A DNA stretch of 64,000 bases from Pipra filicauda (lineage: Eukaryota > Chordata > Aves > Passeriformes > Pipridae), in the NCBI RefSeq assembly GCF_003945595.2, contig NW_024104663.1:310001-374000 (forward strand). Reading direction: 5' to 3'. The notes beneath the pieces are model-generated. The model was not told the DNA's origin and searched no databases. It was given only the letters and a program-made list of their open reading frames with translations. This document shows positions 26,201 to 38,800 of this stretch, in pieces. Position 1 is the stretch's first letter. Every line of letters begins with the position of its first letter. Made by a program: the position numbers and the translations under genes.

Positions 26201-27715
26201 GGAGATTACAGTGCCAGTAAGTAAGGATTTCCTATTGAAAAAATAAAATTTCCACAAGGTTTTTACTAAGTAATTTCTAAGCCACAATTTTTTTTTCCTG
26301 AAGTGCTTATTATTTTAAAACATTCTGTGTATATTTAGTCTCCTCTACTGTTAAGACCATCAGGAAGGTGGTGGCAGAGAACACAACTGAACTCTTCACA
26401 TTAAAATACTGACTGCCTTTTAGGCAGGTTTAATGTACAGTGAAATGTAAAGTGTGGATCATAATGTTTTGTACTTAACCCCATGCCAGGACAAATTTCA
26501 AGATCCATCACTTGAAGACATGATTATGTAGACCTGCCTACTAGCACAGAAGTTTTAATGCAATTTGGTCAGTTAATGACATAAGAGATGATGAATTTTG
26601 AGTTGATATCATGCATCCTATTTCATACTTGATGTATTTCAAAACTGAAAAACCTGAAAGTTAAGAAACAGAAAACCAGTAGATTATAATAATTAAAAAA
26701 AAAAAAAAAGAGAGAGTGAGAGTGAGGGAGAGCGAGCAAAAAACCAGTCATTCTTCATCATCCTTCAGCAACTCTGAGATATATCAAGGAAAATCAGGGA
26801 GACAGAAGATCTGGTGCAGACAGAAAATAGTGAATTTGGGAAATGTGGGTAGCATTTCTCTTTAATTTATCAAATCTCAGTTTACTCTTTTCAGAGACTC
26901 ATTTTGAAAGCCAAAGATCACATCTGCTTTTCAACCACAGCAGGATTTCAATTGCTTCAGTTGCCTTCCGAACTTAACAGAAAGCTTGTGTTTGAGATAA
27001 GTCCTGGAAATAAGCGGCAGTTAACGGTTCTGAGCAGTTTTATCTAAACTGTCCTCATGTCTGTATGTTTGTTGGATGTCATTAGGAACCCAGTTAGGTG
27101 AGAGATAGACTATTTCCCTGCAGCATCTGCTATCCACATTAATAAATCTGTGGTTTAGGTATGACCAGAGTGTCAGTTTAAGCTAGCATATACACAGTGG
27201 TATAGCTACATGAATTCCAGTGGAGCTGTAATAATTTATATCAGCTGAGGATCTGAACATAACATTTCATGCTTTGTGAACCTCTCCACATATCTTGCTT
27301 TTGTATGGGTCTTTTAGAATAAAGTGGATGCTGCTAAAAATCCACAAACCTTATTGGCCTTGTAATTTTTGCTTCTATACCTCTTTATTATATTTTTATT
27401 ATTATCTGCAAATGATTTTGGTTATGAAGCTTTTGTTTAAGTGTTTATCAAAGTAATGCAGGAAAGTAACCTAAAATCTGCATCTAACTACTGTCTGGTC
27501 TTCTTGTTGGTAAGATGCAACAAGACAGGTGGAAATTTCAGGAAAAAAAATGACAAAAACCAAGGACAATGGTCACATCTAACTTTTGCCACCTAGTCAC
27601 AAGGTCTCAATTATTATCACTTAGGAAAACATATCTCGGTTAAAAAAAAAATTGCTTGGGCGTGCCTTTATACAGTTAGAACAGATTTCTTCTCTAATGT
27701 TTTTTTTTTTTACCC
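20243..27715. other. non-coding DNA, no gene seen
   Basis: About 7.5 kb without a supported gene or clear element. Open frames are all under 105 codons and are scattered over both strands. The only local structure I noted is an A-run followed by GA-rich sequence near 26.7 kb, listed separately. Confidence 0.55.
26693..26741. repeat. poly-A followed by GA-rich run
   Basis: About fifteen A residues are followed by GAGAGAGTGAGAGTGAGGGA-type sequence. It is a low-complexity purine tract of nearly 50 bp with no adjacent element body. Confidence 0.8.
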
Positions 27716-27721
27716 AAGGGT

Positions 27722-28612
27722 ATATTAAGATGCAGATGATACTAAATTTGGAAGAGCTGTTGACTCCCTTGAAGGCAGAGAGGCCCTGCAGAGAGACCTC
27801 AACAAATTAGAGGACTGGGCAATCACCAACCATATGAAGTTCAACAAGGGAAAATGACAGATTCTGCACTTGGGATGGGGCAACCCTGGCTGTTTGTACA
27901 GACTGGGGAAAGAGGCTGGAAAGCAGTGCCACGGAAAGGGACCTGGGGGTCCTGGTCAATGGCAAGTTGAATATGAGTCAGCAGTGCCCTGGTAGCCAGG
28001 AGGGCCAACCGTGTCCTTGGGGGCACCAGGCAAAACATCGCCACCTGGTCGAGGGAGGGAATTGTCCCACTTGGTTCTGCACTGGGGCAGCCACACCTTG
28101 AATATTGTGTGCAGTTTTGTGTGCCACAATATTAGAAAGACATTAAACTCTTAGAGTATGTCCAAAGGAGGGCAATGGAGATGGGGAAGGGCCTTGAGCA
28201 GAAGCCACATGAGAAGCAGCTGGGGTCACTTGGTCTTTTCAGCCTGAAGGAGACTGAGGGAAGACCTCATTGCAGTCTGCAACTTCCTAGTGAGGGGAAG
28301 AGGAGGTGCAGACACTGATCTCTTCTCTGTGATGATCAGTGACAAGACTCAGGGGAATGGCCTGAAGTTATGTCAGGGGAGGTTTAGGTTAGATACTAGA
28401 ACAAAGTTCTTCACCCAGAAGGTGGTTAGATGCTGGAACAGGTTCCCCGGGCAAGTGGTCACAGCACGAAGCCTGACAGAGTTCAAGAAGTGTTGGTATA
28501 ACATGCTCAGGCACATAGTGTGATTCTTGGAGCTGTCCTGTGAAGAGCCAGGAGTTGGATTTTGATGATCCTTATGGTTCCCTTCCAATTCAGAATATTC
28601 TATGATTGTATT
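27722..28612 (+). mobile_element. CR1 LINE, 5' truncated, plus orientation
   Basis: The copy begins just at the segment after the reverse-transcriptase catalytic box (residues [20 protein letters not shown] in translation) and continues through [15 protein letters not shown]. It then runs through the long 3' region to a tail ending near ATTCTATGATTGTA. Several stops and small indels interrupt the frame, so it is inactive. Between about 28270 and 28490 it is almost identical to the minus-strand CR1 at 41.7-43.1 kb, so both belong to one subfamily. The segment just before the tail (about 28485-28550) differs from that copy and looks rearranged. Confidence 0.92.
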
Positions 28613-29854
28613 TTTCTACATGCTCATCCCTGGAAGCAATTCAGAATTCTGCTGACTTGTTTTCCCCTCAACAGGTTTGTTAAAACTGACCTTTCCTTTC
28701 AATTATTTTTGACCATGCTTGGTAGCTTTTGTCTGATCTCAGTTTCTGTGAACGGCTCCTGAGACTACTCAAAGTAAGATAGTCAATCATATATATAAAC
28801 AATATAAACTTCCAGAGAAGTACCTGTGACCACTGAGATAGCCTCTGGAACTGCTGCAGTTCCAAAGCTGCCATGGCTCTGCTGAAAGTTACAATACCTA
28901 CTTGCAACAGTTTTCTTGTGCTGGGAATAGACATTATCAAGGATGGGTCCTGAATTATGCATTTGAGATATGTTTTGGAAAGCACTGCTGGTAGAACCTT
29001 TTCCCTCTGAAAATACTAGTCACATAAGGATTTTTGTTTTAACTGTTAAGTTTTATATCACACCTTCCAGAATAGATGTTATGTACAGTATTGTAATTTA
29101 ATTCCTTCTTGGCAACAGAGGTAGACTCCTCTAGCAGTTTTTAGTCAATATATTTGTTGAGTGCAGTTCTGCTTAAAATTAAGAGTCAATGCATTTGCCA
29201 TGTACCATTCAAGCCTCTCTCTGACTGTTGAGTTCATGCTTTCCAGGGAACATCTCTGCTGTTTTCCAGGGAATCTCCCTGCTGGGAGACTGCAGGTATT
29301 TGCATGGTACTTGACTGCATGGTAGATGACTGCATGGTATTTGCACGAGAATATGTCTAGAATCTTATTCTCTTGAATATCTTCTTCTTCAGGAGAAGAT
29401 TCACTGACTGATTTTGAAGCTGTTGATATACTCAACTATTACTAATATCCTATTAGTAGTTAACATATCTTTGTACCTGATTATATAGTTTGTTTCAATT
29501 TTCATGCTATTACTGTGACAACTTCTGATTTCTATTTCTCACTCAAGACTTAGTTCTGCAAGAACCTGATTGCTCTGATCTGAAACAGTGAGGCATGTAA
29601 ATAGCCACACAGCTTAGGTATGTTAGGATATAACTAAAATAAGCTGGATACTTGCATGTTTAAGCTGAAGGGAGAATCTAATTACTCAGCTTGGGACATC
29701 CAAGTCAGGTTTGGCACACTTGAGAGAATCACAGAATCATGATATCAGAAGAAAAGTAGAAAATGTGATGGTCAGAAAGATGGAAAAATGTCTACTCAAA
29801 AAACAGAGGCCAGAGGGAAACCTTTAAAGACAAAAGAGACTGATACAAAAAATA
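28613..29854. other. non-coding DNA with a small tandem repeat
   Basis: No gene or element was recognised. Around 29300-29345 there are three imperfect copies of a 15-bp unit containing GACTGCATGGTA, a minor minisatellite. An open frame of about 96 codons on the minus strand reads across that repeat and is not convincing. Confidence 0.5.
29296..29345. repeat. 15-bp minisatellite, about three copies
   Basis: Units of the form TTGACTGCATGGTAG and ATGACTGCATGGTAT follow one another, preceded by a partial unit TTGCATGGTAC. Copy divergence is low. Confidence 0.7.
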
Positions 29855-30125
29855 AAACAATAAACTGTTCTCCATTTCTATGGAGGATAAAATATAAGGC
29901 TTAAAATTGCAGAAAGATTTCATTCAGATATTAGGAAATATTTCTACACAGGAGATAGTGATGCACTGGAATTGCCATAGCAGCCAGTGAAATTTTAATT
30001 AAATGAGGGTTTTAAGAAACAGATTAAAAAACTATTAGATAAGAATGGCTGAAGTACAACTGATGCTGGCCTAGGACAGCAGAATAGGTTATGCAACCTC
30101 CAAGATCTCTTTGTAACTTATTTTG
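29855..30125 (+). repeat. old, eroded CR1 LINE 3' region
   Basis: Diverged but recognisable CR1 3' segments occur in order: CTGTTCTCCATTTCTATGGA, GGCTTAAAATTGCAG, CAGATATTAGGAAATATTTC, and a final block with CAACCTCCAAGATCTCTTTG. Substitutions and small gaps are many, so this is an older subfamily or insertion than the copies at 27.7 and 41.7 kb. The tail itself is lost. Confidence 0.65.
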
Positions 30126-31596
30126 TATTTTTTTTGCCTGTGATAATTTAAAGAAGCAAAGTTAAATACCTTCATTATTTAGTCCATCTGCCTTTGTCCT
30201 TCTCTGTAACAGAGAATACAAGCATTTACCCAACTGCTGAGGCATGCTGCGAGGGTAAATGCAATAAGGATTGTTAGCCAGTTAGATGCAATGGCACTAA
30301 GTAGGGAGCTGGAAAAGAATAGATAGCACAGGCTGAAAAACTTCAGTAGATTTGGCCGGAGTGCTTGGATTGAAACTCTGTTATCAGCATCTCTTTGGCT
30401 GCCAAGTTTTCAGTGACAGCAGAATTTGAACACTCATTTCATTGACTGCTGACTCAGTTCTATGTGAACTGAATAGGCAGTTCCTAGATCAAGAAGCAAA
30501 ATGTAAAACGTCCTAATTCTGCAGTTACTTACACATGAAACTTAATCTATTTGAGTAGGACTGTTAAGTGTGGCTATTCTGATACACAACAGTAATGATG
30601 AATGTAATCAAAAGCCTCTCTGGAATGTACCCAAAGCATTCTGCAATTAAGTGATAGTTTTTGATCTACAAAAATGGTTTTATTTATCTTTTTCATAAAA
30701 ATTAAAAAAAAACAACCCCCACAAACCCTAAAACCAACAAAATGTATACTCGGTGGAGCAGACACATGTGGATATACTTCTGGAGTAAGTTACAGCACCT
30801 TCACAGATTCTGCAACACTGGAAGTTTCAAATAATTGCTTTATATAATGCTGTCTGCTAAAGCTCCACATTTTTATGTGTTTTGGTACTTGGCATGTAAA
30901 AGTAAGACACCTGTTTCTTCACTCACAATATTAACTTGTCAAAGCTCAGAGGTTTTTCTCTGCTAAAATACTTGAAGCTGCTAAATTGTGTAGACTTCAT
31001 ATTGTTTGATAATGGGCTGATTTGGTCAGCCATTTGAATACATCTGTTTGTATTAAATAGATGAACTGTGGAATTTATCTGTCCTTTGTGGGACATCTAA
31101 AATTTAAATAGCTATGTTTGAATGAGTCACTCATAGCCAAGGGAGAAAAATTAGGGTGGCAATGGAGTGTTCAGCTCATCCTAAAACAGGTCAGATGAAA
31201 TTTTCTGCACCATTGAAAAGCTCATTCTATATTTTTAAAGAAGTACATCCACAGGGTTGCATATATGTTTTACAAATTGCCATCAAAAGGTATAATATGT
31301 AAAAAAAAAGTGTTTTGTATAGGGAGTTTTACTATAGCCTCCATAGGATGTTGATATTTTTTACTACGGATTAATTTTTTTCTTATGAAATAAGACAAAA
31401 TCCCCTCATAGCATTTATAGAATAGAACAGTAAAAAGCAAGCTGGGTACTTCAAGCAACCTGGGGGAAATAAGGACACAACCGTTCAAATACATTTTGAT
31501 AAATTTATAATATAGAGGATATCAGCAATGCTGGCTTTAGGATCTCAATTTTATGCTTTACTTAACATTTACAATGCACCAACCATTAATCTATAA
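30126..31596. other. non-coding DNA, no gene seen
   Basis: AT-rich sequence with short A runs (for example near 30705) and no recognised gene or element. Confidence 0.55.
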
Positions 31597-31982
31597 TGTA
31601 GTTTATTTATTATTTTTGTTCATCACTTGTTCATGGCCAGTCTTCGCGAACAAAGATTTGGGAAAGGTCATTACCCTTCGAACCTGCGCAGTGGATTTTT
31701 TAGGTGAGACACAGAGTGTGCTGAACTGAGCCCACCCTTTAATGCTGAGGTTCATCTGCCGGGGCCGAGTGAGCTTGGACAGTGGCAGCGAGGTCCTCAG
31801 GACGTAGGTTTGTTTAGAGTGACCTTCTCTTAGATGGATGGCCTTACAGGGCTGACGAGCTCCGTCTGCCGGAGGAGTTCCCTGACCGGGAATCGAACCC
31901 AGGCCGCAGCAGTGAGAGCGCCACATCCTAACCACTAGACCACCAGGGGTCCTATTTTTGTAGTTTATTTATTATTTTTTGT
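31597..31982 (-). mobile_element. tRNA-Glu-derived SINE, copy 2, with target duplication
   Basis: This is the better-preserved of two copies. On the minus strand the tRNA-Glu-like head (31878-31949) keeps an intact A box TGGTCTAGTGG, the CTC anticodon and an intact B box GGTTCGATTCC, so the internal pol III promoter looks sound. The body matches copy 1 nearly throughout. The main differences lie near 31770-31783 and in a few CpG-type positions. The 3' tail (about 31631-31675) aligns with the end of the RTE LINE at 17.43-17.47 kb. Long, almost perfect direct repeats flank it: TGTAGTTTATTTATTATTTT begins both the left copy (31597-31619) and the right copy (31959-31982), with one extra T on the right. 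The element proper is about 31620-31957. Confidence 0.92.
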
Positions 31983-34900
31983 ACAATAAAAATCCTTTAG
32001 ATTCTATGGGCTGCATTGCTAGGTGAAGTGAGAAAGAATAACTGTTTTTTTGAAAATTTTAAATATTAGGTCAGTTTTTAAATGAATAAATAAAATCAGA
32101 CCCATATAATATAATATATTATATAATAATCTAAATTTAGAAATTTAGAAAATCAGAAATTCTATATTTACTGCTTTTGAATTTTTCAAGATACCTGCAT
32201 CAGGTATTGAAATCTGGAGCTCTTATATGAGAAATTCAATCCTATACTTAAAACATTTTAATTATGGAATTTCTTATAGGCACACGTTGTTACTAAGTAT
32301 ATAATTTTAAAGTCATTATGATATATAATTACAATGTAGATAGTGCACTAGATTCTAAAAATACACATTCTGGAAATAAGATTAAGTAATTACACAGGAA
32401 GTTAACATATAGTCTATATTAATTAGTGGTATTTACTTGCATAAAATATGATGTAGTTTCAGTAAATTGTAGTTTCAGTATAAAACTATAATACATGTAC
32501 CTGAATTATTATCAATGTTAATAATAAATTGCTCGGAGACATTCTCTCTAGACTGGTTATGGTCACTGTGCCATAGGTAGAGTGCGCTTTCTTTCTTTTC
32601 TCCCATGTAAACACTTCAGTCTGGATCCACGTTAACACTGGGTCTCAGCCTGTGTTAACGTCTTGACAATGAAAAATTTCAAAGACTGTGTACATGATCC
32701 CATTTGTATTTGGTCTCTTTGAATTTAACTTCTTTTCTATTACAAGAAATTGTGAAGTTTCTTTTGCTCTTCCCTGGGGAACGAAGCCATATGTATTATC
32801 CAAACTACTGTGTCTGCTGATAGTGCAAAGATCATTGGCTGCCAAAGGCATCTTATACTGCCAATGCCAACTTCAAATGTCTCTAGTACAGGGTATAGTC
32901 AGCACACGGCTGCTTCTCGTTGCTCAGCCAGTACTTGTAAGTGTATTGCCATGCTCTGAACCCAGCTCCATGCAATTGGTTTTTGCACCCTTTGCTTACG
33001 GATCCCTAAATCAAATGGAAATTTAAAACAAAAATATGGCAACTGATAGGTAGTGAACCAAGTTTAATCTCGAGGCATGGCATAAGAATGCTGTACTAGA
33101 GTGTAGATAGGGTATGGTTTCAGCTGCATCATTCCAAGCTCTGGCACATCATTTAGCCTACTGTGGAACAAATCTCACAGAGCTTTGTCCAAATATGCAG
33201 TGGTAATTTGCCTGAATCTTTCAAACATCCAGAAATCTCTAAAAAAAAATGTGCTGAACCTGCTGTTATTAATAGAAGGAGGAAAAGGGATAGAATCTTC
33301 TTACTGCTCCCTGACTTCCCTCTGCAGCAGCAGCTTTGCAGATTCTCATCCTACAAGTAATAGTATCTACAAAGTGAACTGTTGTTTCTGCTTTGTTCAG
33401 CAATAATTTATGCTTCTGTGTTACCACACTCCAGAATCTCATCTGAAAAATACTAAACTTTATGATTTTGTGGTTGAATGCAAGGTTCAAAATATGAAGT
33501 GAATGTTACCCAACCCATGGTAGCTGCTAACATCCTTAGGCAATCTGAGGAAATAGTATTGGGGGGTAGGAGAGGGGTCTAATCTGACATCAACTAATAA
33601 GATTAATGATATCTAAAATGGTAATATGGATAATGGTCATTTTGTGCCTCTTTTAAAGCAAAATATCAAAGTAATCTTTGATAAAGGCAGAAGTGGGTCT
33701 TGGCATGGGGAAAGGGACAGTTGGTTGCTACAAAGGGCTGTTATATTGAAGATGAAAAAGTTCAAACTGCTCTGTTTCCCCTATTTTCAAAAAGCTGCCT
33801 GTTCTTGTGTAGTACACAGAATCTGCTGTAGCAGAAATTGAGTCAATGAAATCATTCCCATTGATTTCAATGGGTGTTGGACTGATGACCAAAGAGTGAG
33901 TGAATGCATTCTCTCTAGAAGCAACAGTCTCATCTGCTTTCACAGCACCAAAATTTCTAATCACCTCCCCCACTTTTGTAAGGAAACAAAACAAACCCAA
34001 AATCTTCCATTCCTTGTTCACATATTCTCTCAACAATTTGGTGTGCTTTAGTTCAAAAATCTGCAGCTTCCTGAAAAAAGTTTGGTGCATAAAGCAACGT
34101 TCTAACAAGATGACATACAGATATTCTGCTGACCACCATGGACAAGCCCATGGTTAGGGCATGGTTCCAGCGTTCATGCTGCAGCAGTACAAGTTATGGC
34201 CCATTTTTTAGAGATGATGTTTGACAAATGACATGCAACGTTGTCCAAGTTAACTGTCACTTGCAATAAAAATATATGTTGGATTATACCTATGGTCGTA
34301 AATGGGACAAAATGTAATTACTATAATTTAGCAGCTGGTATGTGACTTTGTTTCCTTTCTCATAAGAAACACCTGCATTTGCAAATAACAAGTAGTGAAT
34401 TATGGACAGGGATTAAGAATTTTTTTCTCCTGAACTGAGGTTCACTAGGTAAAGACCTAGGTGACTTGTATAACTCTACAGTTTCATCTGTATCACTCTT
34501 TTGTATCTTCTTGCTGTCACTGTATAGAAAACTAATTCATAGTAGCTCATCCTTTTTAAAGTCTAAGCCTCATGGTACAGTTTTTAATTTTGATAACACA
34601 GTGGGATCCTGAGTCTTACCATCAAATAACAAATACAAAATGCTTCGGGATATTGATAAGCAGAGTCTTATATAGGTACAAATAATCTGTTTCATCCAAT
34701 GTGCCTTTGAAGTCCTCTTTTGTTTGCTCAAGCAACTCTTTCTGGGATCAAGTACAAATCAGGATCCAGTCTTCAGCCCTTCCTTACCATGTCCTTTCTC
34801 TAAGCCTGTAATTAGCTGCAGGTGAAACTGTAGCTATTTATGTGTTTAAGCACCTGAGTGGCCCTGGAAACAGATAGTCACATGTCTAAATTACAGTGAT

Positions 34901-35879
34901 TTTTACCTTCTCTCTGCAGGTTTACTCTCTGGCCCAAAAGTAATTTGGGTCACTTCTGTGTCAGCAAAAGCAGAAGATGCCTATTTACTGCCTTTTTCGC
35001 AACAGGACAGGGGTGGTACAGCCAAATTTTTGTAACTTTGTAGACATTTTTATGGCATAGCATTACTTAGTATTTGTGTACTTTTAAAGCTCATAGGAGA
35101 CAAGAGATTTTCCAACCATGTAACTGGATTTACTGTAGCATCAAGGCATCCAAGACAGAGGGGAAATCTCTTCTAAGGCTGCAGCTATGGCTTGTCTTAT
35201 GAAAAGTAAAAAAAAATCAGCTAAAATATTTCTTTCAAATGGCATCAACTGTTAAAAGCAGGTCTCTCCCAAGAGCGTTAAGAAGGGTGGCCAGTGAAGA
35301 AAGAGCAAGGTGGTAGCTACTTTTCAGGGATTCTCAGATGTAGGGATCCAGGTATTATTCAAATAAAATGAACTACTGGCAGAGCTGCAAAATCACTCAC
35401 TAATAAGAATGGGTTGAGCATTACCTGGTGGGGCTGACAAAAGCTCAAAGCAGAGCTTCTCCAACACACTACATTTATCTTACATAAAGGCTGGATTTTT
35501 GATTCACTGTGGTTGAATTGAGATTCTCTACTTCCATTATCACTTACTGTACTAACACAGCCCACTGATTTTACTGCCACCTCTGTTCTCTCTCATTCTC
35601 CTGCATGTGTTTTCCAGGAAACCAGTGTTACAGCCACTGACACCAGAGCTGCTAGCCAGCCCCAACCTATGGTCCCCTCACAGTCCAGCAGCATTTACTT
35701 GCTGCAGCAGCAAACTGACAGGACACTATACTTTTATACTGTCCAGCTGACACTGGCCTCTGGCAGGCTGACTCAAAATACACATGCTAACCAAAATATG
35801 TTGCAGCCTGTCAAAAAGCTAAGTGACAGGTTTTTCTTTCATATGGTCTATCCTTAACGTAAGCTTCTATACAGCTTCT

Positions 35880-35897
35880 AATATATATATATATATT
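35880..35897. repeat. (AT)n microsatellite
   Basis: A pure AT dinucleotide run of about nine units. Related TATA-rich sequence recurs at 36.08-36.12 kb. Confidence 0.85.
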
Positions 35898-38800
35898 TGT
35901 ATACTATACCTAATCTAACCAGAAAGCATACATATATATTTATTCAGAAAACCAAACACAGATATGCGTTCAGGCAACATGCAGTACTAGAATGATCATC
36001 TCCATGATTGGTCTTTAACAGCAATCATCCCTAAATGAAATGTATATAGATTTTCCTCCCTGGTATGTCTATGAACTTATTTTATATATATACATGTGAG
36101 TGTGTGTATTTTATATATAAGTTAATAGTATTTTCACACATATGAATAAGCCAGTAGAATTATATTGTATAAAATATAACTGAATTGTTGAAATTTGGGT
36201 GGTGATAATTCACAATACCTTGCATCTGTAAGACAATAAATACAAAGTTTCCTTCTCAAATAGAGAATAGAAACGTACCTTTAAAATGGGAACATCCTTG
36301 CCATGTAACCTGTGTCCATGTGAAACCACAAATCTAAAGTTAAGATGTACCACCCTCTTCTGTGCCCAGAGGGGGAAGAGAAAAATTGCATTGCAACACT
36401 AGACAAGGCCTCAATAGACTTTCCCCATTTCATCGAATAAAGAAAAATGAAATTCTCTGCAATTATATTCCCGGCAGAATTACTTATAAGTATGTACAGA
36501 AGAAAGGCCTTATTTTGAAACTTTCATCCATGGTACATAAGTCAGAAACCTTTTTTAAGTAGCAGCTTCATACTGAGCATCTGAATTCCTCCCTTCCTCA
36601 GCTTCAGGCTTTTTCTGAAAGAACCTGAGGATCTGGTTACCCTCTGACCTCACTGAGAAATCTGGATTCTCTTAAGGTTCTTAAAGATGCTACAGAGAAG
36701 TCTCTAGTCCAAGAATTAAATGACTTTCAAACAAGTCAATGGTCTACCCACCTCTGTTGGCTAGTCTTCATTAATTTTCCCCAAACTCTAAATTAGAAGA
36801 AGTGGTTTAGTCTGCAGATTGATTTAGCCTCAGCTGAAAGTGATGAGGATTTTTCCATTCATTTTAGAAAATGCTGGATCAGGCTTTACTCATTTTGTTC
36901 CTGAACCAAACCTTAGAGATGTCAATAAAGTGCCTTTTATGCAGTTTAATGGGCTTGTAGTCATTCCAGTAGTCCCTATTAAAAAAAATAAAAATTACTT
37001 ATTTCCTTAGTCTTCTTTCAACTAACATGGTTTTGGCTTCTTTTTCTTCATTGCTGCCCCTCCCAGTTGGTTCAAATTAGCTTGCTCACAGTAAATGTCA
37101 GCACTGAGACAAAGACTCAAATAAACACAGAGACTCGGCTATGCTCTGAGGTCTAATCCTCTCAGGATACATAAGACAGAAGACAGTAGAGAAACCTTGT
37201 TCTGTTTCATAGCTACACGAAATACATCAGTCCCTAAGGTTACTTCTGCACTGTGTTTAGGCAGTATGATGTAGGCATTCACTCCAGCGCGGGCAGCACA
37301 TGTCACTGCCGGGGAAGCTGCAGTGTCACCGGCCACAGAAACTCGTCTATGCCCTACAATTTCACTGCCATTAATACTGAGCTGGCCAAATTGCAGCTAA
37401 TCTGATACATCTCTGTGTGCTCTTGTAACACACCCACTACTGGCTAAGGGACTGTTTCAGCCCCGAATTTGCACTTTGTAGACGTTGATGCACATGGCAT
37501 TGAAGTCAATGGAGAGATTCCCCATTGCAAGCACCTTCCTTTGTTTAGCTTACAGGTCATCAGCCTGCTGAAACTCCTAGCTCTCCTAAAGCACCTGAGT
37601 GTCATGAGTGAAGTGGAAAGGAATTACTTATGCACTCCTTTAGATTTGCTTTGGCAAAACAGCCTTAACAATGTCTAAACTTAAATAAAATATTGATTGC
37701 TAAAATAAAACTCAGATGTGCCTGTTGTCTGAGTCAAAGTATCACCCTACTCCAAATTAACATCTGAATACTTGATAAAATATTATAGGTTGTGAGAACA
37801 TGATTATTACAGTGATGTCTCCTTTTCTATAGTAAGTAGACTTCAAAAATATTGCACAGTAATAGAGGTTATGAACATCACTTAACAAACGATGCTGAAT
37901 ACTCAGGAAAAAAAAGTAACTTTTTTGTAAGCAACAAAATAAATTTTGTTTTCATTTTACAGCCAGAAGCTGCAGTGTTCTGTGGATTACACAGTGAGTC
38001 AGTATGTTCCCTAGCTGCAGCACTTTGTTCCCTGTATAGTGAATTATGCACCAAAATTAGTGTGCTTTGTATCACTAGGATAGTTACACAAAAGAATCAT
38101 TCCTTAGAAATAACGAGATTTTTCTGATGCTCAGCATTCTTTAAATAATTTCAGGATAAAATCACCATGATAAATTTCCTACTTTGGTGTGTTTGTGTGT
38201 TTTGGTTTGTTATTGGTTGTATTTCAAAACAAAGCTTTAATAAATGTAACCATTGGTTTCCAATACAAGGGTTTTCATCCGAAGAGTGTGTTATCGATGG
38301 CTGTTCTTGTTTGCAGCACTTGCACTCTCCCTGGCTCTCTGCAGCTGACTGCACTGACGTCATCTCCACCACTATCGACACATTCTTTTGTGTGGTGTGA
38401 ATGAAAAAGTAAATTGATCCCAGTGGGGACTGTGCTCACAGAAAAAAGCTGCCACTCTGCCAGCTATAGATGGCATTAGATTTCTGTTAGAACAGTCCTT
38501 GCCTTACCGTCAGATTAGATAGGGTACCACTTAGGGGGGGTGTCTCTATGTCCCTCAAAAAATAATGTGGTTTTAGTTTCTATTTTAACTATTGTTTTGC
38601 ATGAGTATTTGTATGAAAGAGAAAAAAATGAGTTATTTTCTAAGCTTTTCCCACATTTGCTACATTTATCCTCCACCACTGTCAGTTACTATATTTATGA
38701 TGTTTAACATTTTTATCCTTTCAAAATTCCTGTGAGATCATTCAGTACCTTCTTTCATTTAATACTAGTGTACATATATGTGTGTGAGAGAAGGATTAGA

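Noticed and set aside
33728..34108. 126-codon minus-strand open frame
   Set aside because: No domain, no splice or promoter context, and an opposing open frame overlaps it. A frame of this length is expected by chance in 64 kb.
38354..38361. Palindromic TGACGTCA as a cAMP response element
   Set aside because: A single 8-bp match is expected now and then in 64 kb, and no promoter, CpG island or transcript start was seen near it.
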